From NCBI GenBank assembly GCA_044223995.1, contig JBGALE010000002.1, positions 186,001-250,000 on the forward strand: a DNA stretch of 64,000 bases, written 5' to 3'. The stretch comes from JACMLD01 sp044223995. Lineage in GTDB: Bacteria; Bacteroidota; Bacteroidia; Chitinophagales; Chitinophagaceae. The translations under genes were made by a program, and so were the position numbers. Below the pieces are notes generated by a model, which saw only the letters and a list, made by a program, of their open reading frames with translations, was not told where the DNA came from and did not search any database. Shown here in pieces: positions 26,624-34,657 of this stretch. Every line of letters starts with the position of its first letter. Within the stretch, counting starts at the first letter, position 1.

Positions 26624-28429
26624 ATGGATAAATTTATTGTTTCAGCAAGAAAATACAGGCCTCAGAATTTTTCCACGGTTGTGGGACAATCGCATATTAC
26701 CACCACCCTGAAAAATGCCATTAAAAATAACCAGTTGGCGCATGCCTTTTTGTTTTGTGGCCCGAGAGGTGTGGGCAAGACAACTTGTGCAAGGATACTG
26801 GCAAAAACAATCAACTGCGAAAACCAGGGGAAAGATGGTGAGGCTTGCAACAAGTGCCATTCCTGTGTTTCATTCAATGAAGGTACTTCACTGAACATAC
26901 ATGAACTGGATGCTGCAAGCAACAACTCGGTAGATGATATCCGTTCACTGGTAGAGCAGGTTCGTTTTGCCCCCCAGGCAGGAAAATACAAGGTCTATAT
27001 CATTGATGAGGTACACATGCTCAGTTCTTCTGCTTTCAATGCCTTTTTGAAAACACTTGAGGAACCGCCACCCTATGCCATTTTTATTCTCGCCACCACA
27101 GAAAAACATAAAATATTACCGACGATCCTTAGCCGATGCCAGATTTTTGATTTCAAACGCATCACGATCAATGATACCGTTGAACACCTGGAAGAAATCA
27201 TCACCAAAGAAGAAATAACAGCAGAAAAAGCTGCGCTGCAGGTGATAGCACAAAAAAGTGAGGGCTGCATGCGCGATGCGCTCAGCATCATGGACAAGAT
27301 TGTCAGCTTTACCAATGGCGAACTGACCTATAAGAACACACTGGAGCATTTGAACATACTGGATGCGGATTATTATTTTAAAATGCTCGATTGCATGCAG
27401 CAGCAGGACCTGGCCGGCGCGATGTTGTTGTACGACGATATCAACCGCAAGGGATTTGAAGGTGATTTGGTGATAGAAGGCTTTACGGAATTTTTCCGGA
27501 ACCTGCTGGTATGTAAAGACGAAAAAGTAGCCGGTCTGCTGGAAGTAGTGGAAAGTTTTAAAGACAAATATATCGCTGCTGCTAAAAAAACAGCTACTGC
27601 TTATATCGTCAGCGCATTGAATATTTTAAACGATACTTCTATCAACTACAAAGCAGCGCGGAATAAACGCCTGCATGTAGAACTGGCACTGATTAAACTT
27701 ACTTACCTCAGCCAGGCAATTGAGATCACCGCTTCGGAAGGTGGTATCACTAAAAAAAAACTGGTTGATGCAAAACCAGTAGCATTCAGGAGACTACCGG
27801 TGATAGAAGTAGCGCAACCTACTGCTGTTACCGGTAATGACAAAAACACTAATGCCAAGCTGGTCATTGAAACCAGCACAACAGCACCAAAGGAAACAGC
27901 CGGGGAAATAAAAACAACAACGCCACCACCGGTAGTGCATGAGCCATTCAGCACAGTTACAACAGATACTGCCAAAGGCAAACTGGGGTCACTGAATAAA
28001 ATCAGGCAGCAGTACTCGAATGGCAACAGCAGTATACCACTAACCGCACCCATTCCACTGAAAGCAGAATTATTGGCGAAAGCATGGGCTGAATATACTG
28101 TGCAACTCAGGCAGTCAAAAAACCCGGCAGTACAAAGTTTTGACCTGGCAGAATTGCGGATAAAAGATGATGCTTCCTTTGATATTGTAACACCCAATAA
28201 CCTGCAACTGAAATTTATTGAACAGGAAAGGGGTAAGCTTTCTGAATACCTCCAGCAGCAATTCAATAACCGGGCCCTTACTTTTTTCATACTGATTGAA
28301 GAGAAAATGGACCTTTCACAAAAAGTAGAGATACCACTGAGTACAAAAGAGCAATTCCAGAAAATTGTGGAGCAGTATCCGCTGGTCAAGGATCTCAGGG
28401 ATAAACTGCGGCTGGAGTTGGATTATTGA
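26624..28429 (+). CDS. dnaX: DNA polymerase III subunits gamma/tau (DnaX)
   Basis: Clamp-loader ATPase. Full-length tau also links the loader to polymerase and helicase. The 601-residue product shows Walker A GPRGVGKT at 46-53, a zinc module with Cys65, Cys75, Cys78 and Cys81, the Walker B/DExx-like IDEVHMLS, sensor-1 ATTEKHKILPTILSRCQ with the SRC arginine-finger motif, and domain III to about residue 365. Beyond this is a Thr/Pro-rich linker and a C-terminal tau-like domain. At codons 377-379 there is an A9 run with a Shine-Dalgarno-like sequence 10 bases upstream; a -1 shift would stop after two further codons (see separate entry). Monocistronic; a -7 promoter element lies just upstream. 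Confidence 0.96.
   Translation: MDKFIVSARKYRPQNFSTVVGQSHITTTLKNAIKNNQLAHAFLFCGPRGVGKTTCARILAKTINCENQGKDGEACNKCHSCVSFNEGTSLNIHELDAASNNSVDDIRSLVEQVRFAPQAGKYKVYIIDEVHMLSSSAFNAFLKTLEEPPPYAIFILATTEKHKILPTILSRCQIFDFKRITINDTVEHLEEIITKEEITAEKAALQVIAQKSEGCMRDALSIMDKIVSFTNGELTYKNTLEHLNILDADYYFKMLDCMQQQDLAGAMLLYDDINRKGFEGDLVIEGFTEFFRNLLVCKDEKVAGLLEVVESFKDKYIAAAKKTATAYIVSALNILNDTSINYKAARNKRLHVELALIKLTYLSQAIEITASEGGITKKKLVDAKPVAFRRLPVIEVAQPTAVTGNDKNTNAKLVIETSTTAPKETAGEIKTTTPPPVVHEPFSTVTTDTAKGKLGSLNKIRQQYSNGNSSIPLTAPIPLKAELLAKAWAEYTVQLRQSKNPAVQSFDLAELRIKDDASFDIVTPNNLQLKFIEQERGKLSEYLQQQFNNRALTFFILIEEKMDLSQKVEIPLSTKEQFQKIVEQYPLVKDLRDKLRLELDY
27736..27836 (+). promoter_or_regulatory. Putative programmed slippage site in dnaX
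   Basis: A9 at 27752-27760 occupies three in-frame AAA codons (377-379). GGAAGG (27736-27741) lies 10 bases before it, like the internal Shine-Dalgarno element that stimulates frameshifting in E. coli dnaX. A -1 shift, or insertion of one A by RNA polymerase, gives Thr-Gly-stop (TGA 27766-27768) and a protein of 381 residues; loss of one A also hits a stop (TAG) within a few codons. About 35 bases downstream is an interrupted hairpin: outer arms TACCGGT (27795-27801) and ACCGGTA (27830-27836), inner arms AGTAG and CTACT with a six-base loop. The truncated protein would keep domains I-III, like gamma. Confidence 0.5.
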
Positions 28430-28475
28430 TGAGTGTTAGGTTCGAAGTTTTAGGTAATAAGAAGGATAGGATACG

Positions 28476-28778
28476 CTATAAGATTTTCGGCTTAAGGTTT
28501 TTCGAATGCACCAGCCTGTTTTCTATCACATTCCTGATGACTATTCTTATGCTGTCCTTGCCGGCCGCAATAGTACTGTCATTATAGGTTTCCATTAAAA
28601 TTTGTTTCGGAATTGTATCGATGTCTCCCGGAACATAAGATTTTTCACAACTTTTATTGTCGTGGGGTATAGTCCTGACTCCAACATAAGAGTAATGGTG
28701 TGTATGCACGCCTGGAGGCCCAGACGCACAAGCAAACATTAGTACTGTGACCAGTAACCTAAAATTGAAATAAGTCAT
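28476..28778 (-). CDS. Hypothetical secreted or lipid-anchored small protein
   Basis: Not recognised. From ATG 28778 it has 100 residues: a short hydrophobic signal-like segment (RLLVTVLMFACASG, possible lipobox MFAC), then a polar domain with YVGVRTIPHDNKSC and a C-terminal basic tail. It is the most downstream of three minus-strand genes in an AT-richer patch between dnaX and the glycan synthase gene, spaced 40 bases from the next. Function unknown. Confidence 0.5.
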   Translation of the reverse strand: MTYFNFRLLVTVLMFACASGPPGVHTHHYSYVGVRTIPHDNKSCEKSYVPGDIDTIPKQILMETYNDSTIAAGKDSIRIVIRNVIENRLVHSKNLKPKIL

Positions 28779-28818
28779 CAAAATAGAATTTGTACTGGTA
28801 ATGAATTCTTGTTAAAGT

Positions 28819-29004
28819 TTACTTAGCCGAATAGTGATTTTCAATCACAATAACCGCTATAACTGCCAATATCATTAGAAATAAAAAAAATAATTCCGCT
28901 TTAATTTTAGAACTATTTTTTTCTTTGATAGCCCTAGTTAGGGCTGAAATTTTCCAAATAAAGCTAATTAAAGCAATCGCGAAAAAAAAATAGTGGTAAA
29001 GCAT
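28819..29004 (-). CDS. Hypothetical two-helix membrane protein
   Basis: A 61-residue protein with two hydrophobic helices (about 3-22 and 37-56) joined by a basic loop (RAIKEKNSSKIKAE). It begins 10 bases after the stop of the secreted protein encoded at 29015-29890, which suggests co-transcription and a shared function. Size and topology resemble small immunity or accessory membrane proteins, but there is no recognisable family. Coding status is likely but not proven. Confidence 0.5.
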   Translation of the reverse strand: MLYHYFFFAIALISFIWKISALTRAIKEKNSSKIKAELFFLFLMILAVIAVIVIENHYSAK

Positions 29005-29014
29005 AGGATTAGAT

Positions 29015-29890
29015 TTAAAGTTCTACTCCTGCTAAACAAAATCCAAAATCAACAACCGCAATGGCTACCCCTATTGGGCCAAGCATTCTTTTAGCAACAC
29101 TTTTAAATGCTGTCTTAATAGCACCCATTGTCCAAACTGTTGCACCTGAACTACCCAAGGAGAACAATACGTCCACCCCAAGGGCATGTGAAGCACAATG
29201 CCCTACTTCACTCCATGTTAAAGCTTGAGCAGAATTTACGAAAAAGCCTGAATAATTACGGGCAACAGGATAGGTTGCCTCATTCTCAGTTATAACCATT
29301 GCAAGTGCAATCAAGTCTGTTTCCACTGCATTTTCTTCTACCAACATTTGTTGTATATCTTGTTCGCTAAAGCCTTTGGTGTAAAGAAATTCTTTTGAAT
29401 CTTGCACTAATGGATGCAGGCTTGCAGTTACTGTGTTAATATCTACAGATAGAGAATAATTTGAGTTAGCAGCAGTCGGTTCATACTGAACAACAGCACC
29501 AGTAGTTTGTAGTAAATTTGATAATGATTGAATTGAGCTAATATTGTCAAATTGAGCCTGTATTTCAGTTGTAACAGAGGAAGAGAAATTTACATAAATT
29601 GGAAGTTCTTCATTAGTTGTATTTGCTGCAGAAGTAGAAGAAAAATCATTGCGACTTGTAATTTTTCTGCCTGCAAAATTTGTCAAGAGTGTCGCTCCAG
29701 CAACAACTTTATTTTTTTCTACAGCCTCACGGAACTTTGCATTTGCTTCATGATTATAACTTAATTCCTGCTTTTTACATGAGTCTAATGTGAAAACAAA
29801 TGCAGCAGCGATTAGTTTAATTGCGAAAATTGCAAGCATACCTTTCGCATACTTTTTCAAGGGTAACAAAACTTGATTTACTAATTTCAT
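29015..29890 (-). CDS. Hypothetical lipoprotein with hydrophobic C-terminal module
   Basis: From ATG 29890 the product has 291 residues; an upstream in-frame ATG (29932) adds 14 that would weaken the signal peptide. The N-terminus is a long signal with lipobox-like TLDSC (Cys near residue 38). The middle (about 45-220) is polar and Asn/Thr/Glu-rich. The last 60 residues differ sharply: two cysteines (GHCASHALG and FGFCLAG) flank a Gly/Ala/Val-rich, membrane-active-looking segment (SLGSSGATVWTMGAIKTAF, LGPIGVAIAVVDFG). This resembles the C-terminal modules of secreted bacteriocin-like precursors, but no family is recognised. It heads a three-gene minus-strand unit in AT-rich DNA. Confidence 0.6.
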   Translation of the reverse strand: MKLVNQVLLPLKKYAKGMLAIFAIKLIAAAFVFTLDSCKKQELSYNHEANAKFREAVEKNKVVAGATLLTNFAGRKITSRNDFSSTSAANTTNEELPIYVNFSSSVTTEIQAQFDNISSIQSLSNLLQTTGAVVQYEPTAANSNYSLSVDINTVTASLHPLVQDSKEFLYTKGFSEQDIQQMLVEENAVETDLIALAMVITENEATYPVARNYSGFFVNSAQALTWSEVGHCASHALGVDVLFSLGSSGATVWTMGAIKTAFKSVAKRMLGPIGVAIAVVDFGFCLAGVEL

Positions 29891-30353
29891 TTTTAATTGA
29901 TTAAATTTTGTGAAATAGGAATGTCTTAACATAGTTTCGCTTGCTATGGCTGCATACTATATGGTCAGATGTCAGCGTCTCGAACCATCGGCAAATAATA
30001 ATTCCCTTCATATTCTTCTGAGTCATTTCGTAAGGCAATTATTGACCCCTTTTGACAGCCAGAAGTAAGCGTCAACACTATTATCGCGTCACTTATCAAA
30101 CTAAAGCTATTGAGCTGCTATTAAAGAGGTGATAGAAAAAAATTTAGCCGGCTATAGAATTTCTTCGCTGTAAAGACAAAAATTTAGTGTGCGGTAAGTG
30201 TTTCTTTTATTAATTTAATTTTTAGGTAAGTACCGCCGCAGCCTGGCGTTTGAAGCCTGATAAATTGCCATCATGGGTTTTGGAAGCAGCAGGCGCAGGC
30301 TGAAGAAAATACCGGTTTGTTATGAGTAACCATTTCTTCCCTGCCCTGTATCC

Positions 30354-30380
30354 TTTGCCCGTTACCGGTAACAGGGCAAA
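30354..30380 (+). promoter_or_regulatory. Near-perfect palindrome upstream of the glycan synthase gene
   Basis: TTTGCCC-GTTACC is followed without a loop by GGTAAC-A-GGGCAAA; the arms are complementary except for one extra base in the right arm. The missing loop and the lack of a T tract argue against a terminator and for a dimeric operator. It lies about 120-145 bases before the ATG at 30499. Confidence 0.35.
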
Positions 30381-30411
30381 ACATTGCCAGGGTGTTTACG
30401 ATAAAAACCTG

Positions 30412-30437
30412 TTAATCATGGTTAATTCGTCGTTAAC
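30412..30437 (+). promoter_or_regulatory. TTAA-type direct repeats (candidate response-regulator operator)
   Basis: TTAAT at 30412, TTAAT at 30422 and TTAAC at 30433, spaced 10 and 11 bp. The same motif with 11 and 10 bp spacing precedes the kinase gene at 34658 and both efflux operons. It lies 26 bases before a GAACTTTG -7 candidate, the position expected for an activator site. The link to the neighbouring regulator is inference. Confidence 0.4.
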
Positions 30438-30498
30438 CATTTCATCAATCCGATAATTGGTGGGAACTTTGTCTTCCCTAAACAGAACGTCACTATAC

Positions 30499-33400
30499 AT
30501 GCAACCTAACTCGCACCAGATTTTTCAAACCGATTCCTCGTCGCGCTGGCAGCGCTTTAAATGGGCCAGCCGGTTTTTGCTTTTTTTTATTGTGCTGGGT
30601 ATTGCTGTTGTCATCATCACGCTGTGGAGACAGGACATTCCCAATATGCCCCGCCTGATCAGCGTGCAGGAAAAACAGGTTATTGTTGATTCCACGAAAA
30701 TCCTTTCGTCTAAGAGTAATATCACGAAAGCCTACGGCGGTATACGGAAATTCATCAGCGAAAAAGAAATGTACAACCGGGGCGGCTACCCCATTCCAAA
30801 AAGGTTCAGGAGGAAAAATGGCGTTATCGTTCAGTCCGATCCCAACTTTTATTCTTTCAAAAAATTTGGCGCCGGCATTCGCGCGGCCTTTTATGTTGAC
30901 TGGGATCCTCAGTCTTTCAAATCGCTCGAACAAAATATCAGCCACCTGAATATGGTGGTACCCGAATGGTTGTTCATCGACCCCAATGCCGATACACTCA
31001 CCTACTCCATCGATTCAAAGGCCTACGATATCATGATCCGGGCGGGTGTAAAAATTATACCCATATTATCCAATAACTATAAAGAAGTTTTCCACGGCGA
31101 TGCAGTACACCGCATCATTACTACCCCGGCCAAACGCGAACGCCTGATCAGCGATGTGATCAAAGTACTGGAAGATAATAAACTGGCGGGCGTCAACATC
31201 GATTTTGAAGAATTACAGGAGCAGAAAAATGAAACCCTTGTTTCGTTTCAGAAAGAAATATATGAAAAACTGCATGCAAAAGGATTACTGGTGACCCAGG
31301 ATGTAGTACCCTTCAACGAAGATTACAATTTCAACGAACTGGCCAAATACAATGACTATATTTTTTTAATGGCCTATGATCAATATTCTGAAAGCACGGG
31401 TCCCGGTCCAATTGCGCACCAGAAATGGATTGAGGCTGCTGTGGATGAAGCTGCAAAAAAAATTCCTTCGGAAAAACTGATACTCGCCACCGCGGGTTTT
31501 GGATACGACTGGGCTTTTGACGGAAATGGTGCCCCGCTGAAAGCATCGCCCATTACTTACCAGCAGGTGCTGGTAAGGGCAAGAAGCTTCCAGCAAAAAA
31601 TTGATTTTGACAACGACTCTTACAACCTGCATTTCGGGTATATAGGTGATGACAAACTCAGGCATGAAGTGTACTTCACTGACGCAGCCACCACTTTTAA
31701 TACGCTCCGGTTCGCAACAGAATACGGGTTAAGTGGCGTATCGCTCTGGCGCCTCGGCGCAGAAGACTCCCGTATGTGGGACTTTTATGACCGCGACATG
31801 AGCAAGGATAGTATCAGGCATTTCGATTTTACTTCCTTCGCTTATGTTACTTCTGTTGCCAACGAAGAAAATGTGGACTATGAAGGAAAAAATGGCGAAA
31901 TACTGGACATCATCAGTGGTCCTACCAGCGGGCGGATTGTACCCGAAATTGATACTGCCGAAATGCTTATCAGCGAAGAATCTTATGATACCCTTCCTTC
32001 CAAATGGGTGGCGAAAACATACGGAGGCGATACGGCCATCAATAAAAAGAAACTTGTCCTGACCTTCGATGATGGCCCTGATCCTACTTACACACCGGAA
32101 ATTTTGGATATCCTCAGCCGCGAACATGTGCCTGCTACATTTTTTATCGTAGGTATCAATGCAGAAAATAATATTCCCATTGTAAAGCGCATTTACCGTG
32201 AAGGGCATGAAATCGGCAACCATACATTCACCCACCCCGATGTGTCGAAAATAAGCCGCAAGCGCGCCATCCTCGAAATGGAAACCACGCGTTTGCTGAT
32301 TGAATGTATTACGGGGCATTCTACCATTATGTTCCGCGCTCCTTTCAATGCCGACTTTCAGCCGCAGAAATACGAGGAACTGATCCCCGTAGCCTGGGCG
32401 CATGAAAAAAATTATCTCGATATTGGTGAATCTATCGACCCTGAAGATTGGGAAGTCGGTGTAAACGCAGATTCCATATTTAACCGTACAGTACGCGAAA
32501 AAGAACGCCTTACAAAAAATGATCTTAGCGGAAACATTATCCTGCTGCACGATGCAGGCGGCGACAGCAGGCGCGCAACAGTAGAGGCATTGCCGCGTAT
32601 CATTGCCTATTTCAAACAAAAAGGATACACATTTACGACAGTAGCAGATCTTATTGGTAAAAAAAGAGATGACATGATGCCGGAGGTACCGAAAGGAAGT
32701 GGTTATTATCTCATACAGTTTGAAAGCTTTCTCGCGGAAGCGGTGTATTGGCTGGGCAGTATTTTGTTCTCATTGTTCATTGTCTTCATTATATTGTCGC
32801 TCGCTAAAATATTGATGATGGGCATCCTTGCTTCCATCCAGCAGCGGAGAGAAGCAAAACAGGTGCCCATTCCTTTCTGGGCTGCCGGTAACCAGCCTGC
32901 ACCACTGGTAAGTATTATTGTACCTGCTTACAATGAAGAAGTCAATGCGGTGGGTTCACTCAATAATTTATTACGGACTGACTATCCAAATTTTGAAATT
33001 ATTTTTATCGATGATGGCAGCAAAGATGCCACGTTCGATAAAGTAAATACTACATTTAAAAACCACCCGCTGGTAAAAGTACTGACCAAGCCCAATGGTG
33101 GCAAGGCGTCTGCATTGAATTATGGTATCAGCCAGTCGGCAGCAGACTTTGTTATTTGCATTGATGCCGATACAAAATTGTTACCCGATGCTGTTTCTAA
33201 GCTGATGCGCAATTTTACCGGCGATAAAGCAGGCGCTGTGGCTGGAAATGTAAAAGTGGGCAACGAAGTAAACATGATCACCCGCTGGCAGGCCATTGAA
33301 TATATTACCAGCCAGAATTTCGACCGAAAGGCTTTTGCCGCCATCAACGCTATTACGGTAGTGCCTGGCGCCATTGGCGCATTCCGAAAAAAAGCCATTG

Positions 33401-33993
33401 AAGAAGCGGGTGGTTTCACCACGGATACCCTTGCGGAGGATTGTGATTTAACCGTCCGAATACTTCGGGAGGGATATATTATAAAAAATGAAAATGGTGC
33501 CATTGCCATGACGGAAGCCCCGGAAACAATAAAAATGTTTTTGAAACAGCGGTTCCGCTGGAGCTTTGGTGTGATGCAAACCTTTTACAAAAACCGCGAT
33601 GCTTTATTTAACTGGAAATACAAGGGGCTTGGATGGGTGGCATTACCGAATATCCTGGTATTTCAATTCATCATTCCCGCCATTGCACCATTGGCAGACT
33701 TTTTTATGATAGTGGGCATTATCAGTGGTAACTCTGAAAAAATACTTTCCTATTACATCGTGTTTATGCTGGTGGATGCTGCTGTTTCTTTCCTTGCTTT
33801 TGCTTTTGAAAAAGAAAAATACAGCAAATTGCTTTGGCTGATCCCGCAACGGTTCATTTACCGCTGGCTGATGTACTATGTATTGTTTAAAACATTCCGG
33901 AAAGCGATCAAGGGAGAATTGCAAAACTGGGGGGTGTTGAAACGTACAGGAAATGTAAAAGATATCCCGGTTACTGTACCAGTTCAAAAATAA
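30499..33993 (+). CDS. GH18 glycosidase - NodB deacetylase - GT2 synthase fusion protein
   Basis: A 1164-residue three-enzyme membrane protein. After a cytoplasmic N-terminus and one membrane helix (about 25-45) comes a GH18 domain of the YaaH/SleL type (about 105-440; active-site strand GVNIDFEEL at about 230), then a NodB polysaccharide deacetylase domain (TFDDGPDP near 521, EIGNHTFTHPD, and LLHDAGG), a membrane helix (about 750-775), a processive GT2 domain (SIIVPAYNEE near 804, DDGSKD, DADT, AEDCDL, QRFRW near 1016) and C-terminal membrane helices (about 1045-1100). The order suggests a polymer, probably of beta-linked N-acetylhexosamine, made at the membrane, deacetylated and trimmed outside, comparable in logic to PgaC plus PgaB. 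An upstream in-frame TTG (30457) is less likely than the ATG at 30499. Confidence 0.93.
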   Translation: MQPNSHQIFQTDSSSRWQRFKWASRFLLFFIVLGIAVVIITLWRQDIPNMPRLISVQEKQVIVDSTKILSSKSNITKAYGGIRKFISEKEMYNRGGYPIPKRFRRKNGVIVQSDPNFYSFKKFGAGIRAAFYVDWDPQSFKSLEQNISHLNMVVPEWLFIDPNADTLTYSIDSKAYDIMIRAGVKIIPILSNNYKEVFHGDAVHRIITTPAKRERLISDVIKVLEDNKLAGVNIDFEELQEQKNETLVSFQKEIYEKLHAKGLLVTQDVVPFNEDYNFNELAKYNDYIFLMAYDQYSESTGPGPIAHQKWIEAAVDEAAKKIPSEKLILATAGFGYDWAFDGNGAPLKASPITYQQVLVRARSFQQKIDFDNDSYNLHFGYIGDDKLRHEVYFTDAATTFNTLRFATEYGLSGVSLWRLGAEDSRMWDFYDRDMSKDSIRHFDFTSFAYVTSVANEENVDYEGKNGEILDIISGPTSGRIVPEIDTAEMLISEESYDTLPSKWVAKTYGGDTAINKKKLVLTFDDGPDPTYTPEILDILSREHVPATFFIVGINAENNIPIVKRIYREGHEIGNHTFTHPDVSKISRKRAILEMETTRLLIECITGHSTIMFRAPFNADFQPQKYEELIPVAWAHEKNYLDIGESIDPEDWEVGVNADSIFNRTVREKERLTKNDLSGNIILLHDAGGDSRRATVEALPRIIAYFKQKGYTFTTVADLIGKKRDDMMPEVPKGSGYYLIQFESFLAEAVYWLGSILFSLFIVFIILSLAKILMMGILASIQQRREAKQVPIPFWAAGNQPAPLVSIIVPAYNEEVNAVGSLNNLLRTDYPNFEIIFIDDGSKDATFDKVNTTFKNHPLVKVLTKPNGGKASALNYGISQSAADFVICIDADTKLLPDAVSKLMRNFTGDKAGAVAGNVKVGNEVNMITRWQAIEYITSQNFDRKAFAAINAITVVPGAIGAFRKKAIEEAGGFTTDTLAEDCDLTVRILREGYIIKNENGAIAMTEAPETIKMFLKQRFRWSFGVMQTFYKNRDALFNWKYKGLGWVALPNILVFQFIIPAIAPLADFFMIVGIISGNSEKILSYYIVFMLVDAAVSFLAFAFEKEKYSKLLWLIPQRFIYRWLMYYVLFKTFRKAIKGELQNWGVLKRTGNVKDIPVTVPVQK

Positions 33994-34040
33994 CCAGGCT
34001 ACTTGCATTGAATACTAAAACAGAATGTAGCAGATAAATA

Positions 34041-34070
34041 AAAGGCGCCGGATATTCCAGACGCTTTTTT
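34041..34070 (+). terminator. Probable terminator after the fusion glycan synthase gene
   Basis: Imperfect stem AAAGGCGCCGGA / TCCAGACGCTTT (34041-34052 and 34056-34067, with a bulge and a G-U pair), ending in six T residues on the plus strand, about 50 bases after the stop codon. Confidence 0.5.
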
Positions 34071-34090
34071 CATGTCGTTGACTTCCTCAA

Positions 34091-34118
34091 AAAAAGAACG
34101 CCGCTTAGAAAAGCGGCG
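34091..34118 (-). terminator. Rho-independent terminator for the gene at 34147-34458
   Basis: On the minus strand, CGCCGCTT-ttct-AAGCGGCG (plus strand stem 34099-34106 and 34111-34118) is followed by TTCTTTTTTT, about 30 bases after the stop codon. Confidence 0.75.
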
Positions 34119-34146
34119 CATAAACCCTAAAAAGAACCCTCTATTA

Positions 34147-34458
34147 CTACGATTTTTTATTCGCTTTATATCTTTTATCGGGCGTTCCGTCTTTTTTTAA
34201 CGGACCGGCAGCCGGTTTGTTTTTATTTTCTTTAAACCGCATATCGGGCGTACCATCTTTTTTTACTGGCCCACCAGTAGTTGCTGGTTTTGCGGTGGGA
34301 GCGGTGGTAGCTGGTTTAGCAGCGGGTGTGGAAGTTGTCGCTGTCTTTGTCTTAGCATCTTTTTTGTTTGGTGCATTTGTCTTAGCAGGTGCAGTCTGGG
34401 CAAGCATTACTCCAGAAATACCCAGCATGAGAAGCGTAGTAACAAGGAACTTTTTCAT
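34147..34458 (-). CDS. Small secreted low-complexity protein with KKDGTPDxR repeats
   Basis: A 103-residue secreted protein: signal peptide KKFLVTTLLMLGISGVMLAQ, then an Ala/Thr/Lys/Pro-rich linker (about 21-65), then two copies of a 17-residue unit, GPVKKDGTPDMRFKENK and GPLKKDGTPDKRYKANK. It is strongly basic. The repeat is not one I can assign to a named family, though short proteins of this build are frequent in Chitinophagaceae. It has its own terminator at 34091-34118 and is divergent from the kinase gene, sharing the 199-base intergenic region with the TTAAC repeats. Confidence 0.75.
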   Translation of the reverse strand: MKKFLVTTLLMLGISGVMLAQTAPAKTNAPNKKDAKTKTATTSTPAAKPATTAPTAKPATTGGPVKKDGTPDMRFKENKNKPAAGPLKKDGTPDKRYKANKKS

Positions 34459-34544
34459 AATGAGCTTTTGTTTTTATAGTAATAATTAGGTTGACATTGC
34501 TAAGTTGTGTAAGTATTTAACCCCGGTAAAATTTTTCTGTTCTA

Positions 34545-34588
34545 TTAACCGCAGTTTAACCAGTGTTAACACTTAACGGCCGGTTAAC
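34545..34588 (+). promoter_or_regulatory. TTAAC direct repeats upstream of the kinase-regulator operon
   Basis: Five TTAAC copies at 34545, 34556, 34566, 34573 and 34584, spaced 11, 10, 7 and 11 bp; a sixth is at 34517. The first three have the same 11+10 spacing as the arrays before both efflux operons. A CATATTTG -7 candidate lies at 34622-34629. This could be the autoregulatory site of the response regulator encoded at 36032-36736, and may also affect the divergent gene at 34147-34458. Confidence 0.5.
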
Positions 34589-34657
34589 ATCAGCCTTGTT
34601 CGGGCATGTTTCAAATGGTCGCATATTTGTCACGGCTTTCGTAACTTTTACCCGAAT

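Larger units (their letters stand above)
29891..30498 (+). other. Intergenic region without a gene (about 600 bases)
   Basis: Between the divergent lipoprotein and glycan-synthase genes. No open frame with coding character, tRNA or insertion-sequence end is visible. The left half is AT-rich. The right half contains a near-perfect palindrome (30354-30380) and a TTAA-type direct repeat array (30412-30437), both probably serving the rightward gene. A weak -7 candidate, GAACTTTG, lies at 30464-30471. Confidence 0.6.

Noticed and set aside
27703..28389. Open frame of 228 codons on the minus strand opposite the 3' part of dnaX
   Set aside because: Ser/Cys-rich shadow of a low-complexity Thr/Pro/Lys region; no domain.
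29933..30350. Searched for tRNA, small RNA or insertion-sequence ends in the 600-base gap
   Set aside because: No cloverleaf, terminal inverted repeat or target duplication could be recognised.
31729..32619. Open frame of 296 codons on the minus strand opposite the GH18-NodB-GT2 gene
   Set aside because: It is antisense to well-conserved NodB motifs, is rich in Phe/Cys/Arg as shadow frames are, and has no start-site signals.
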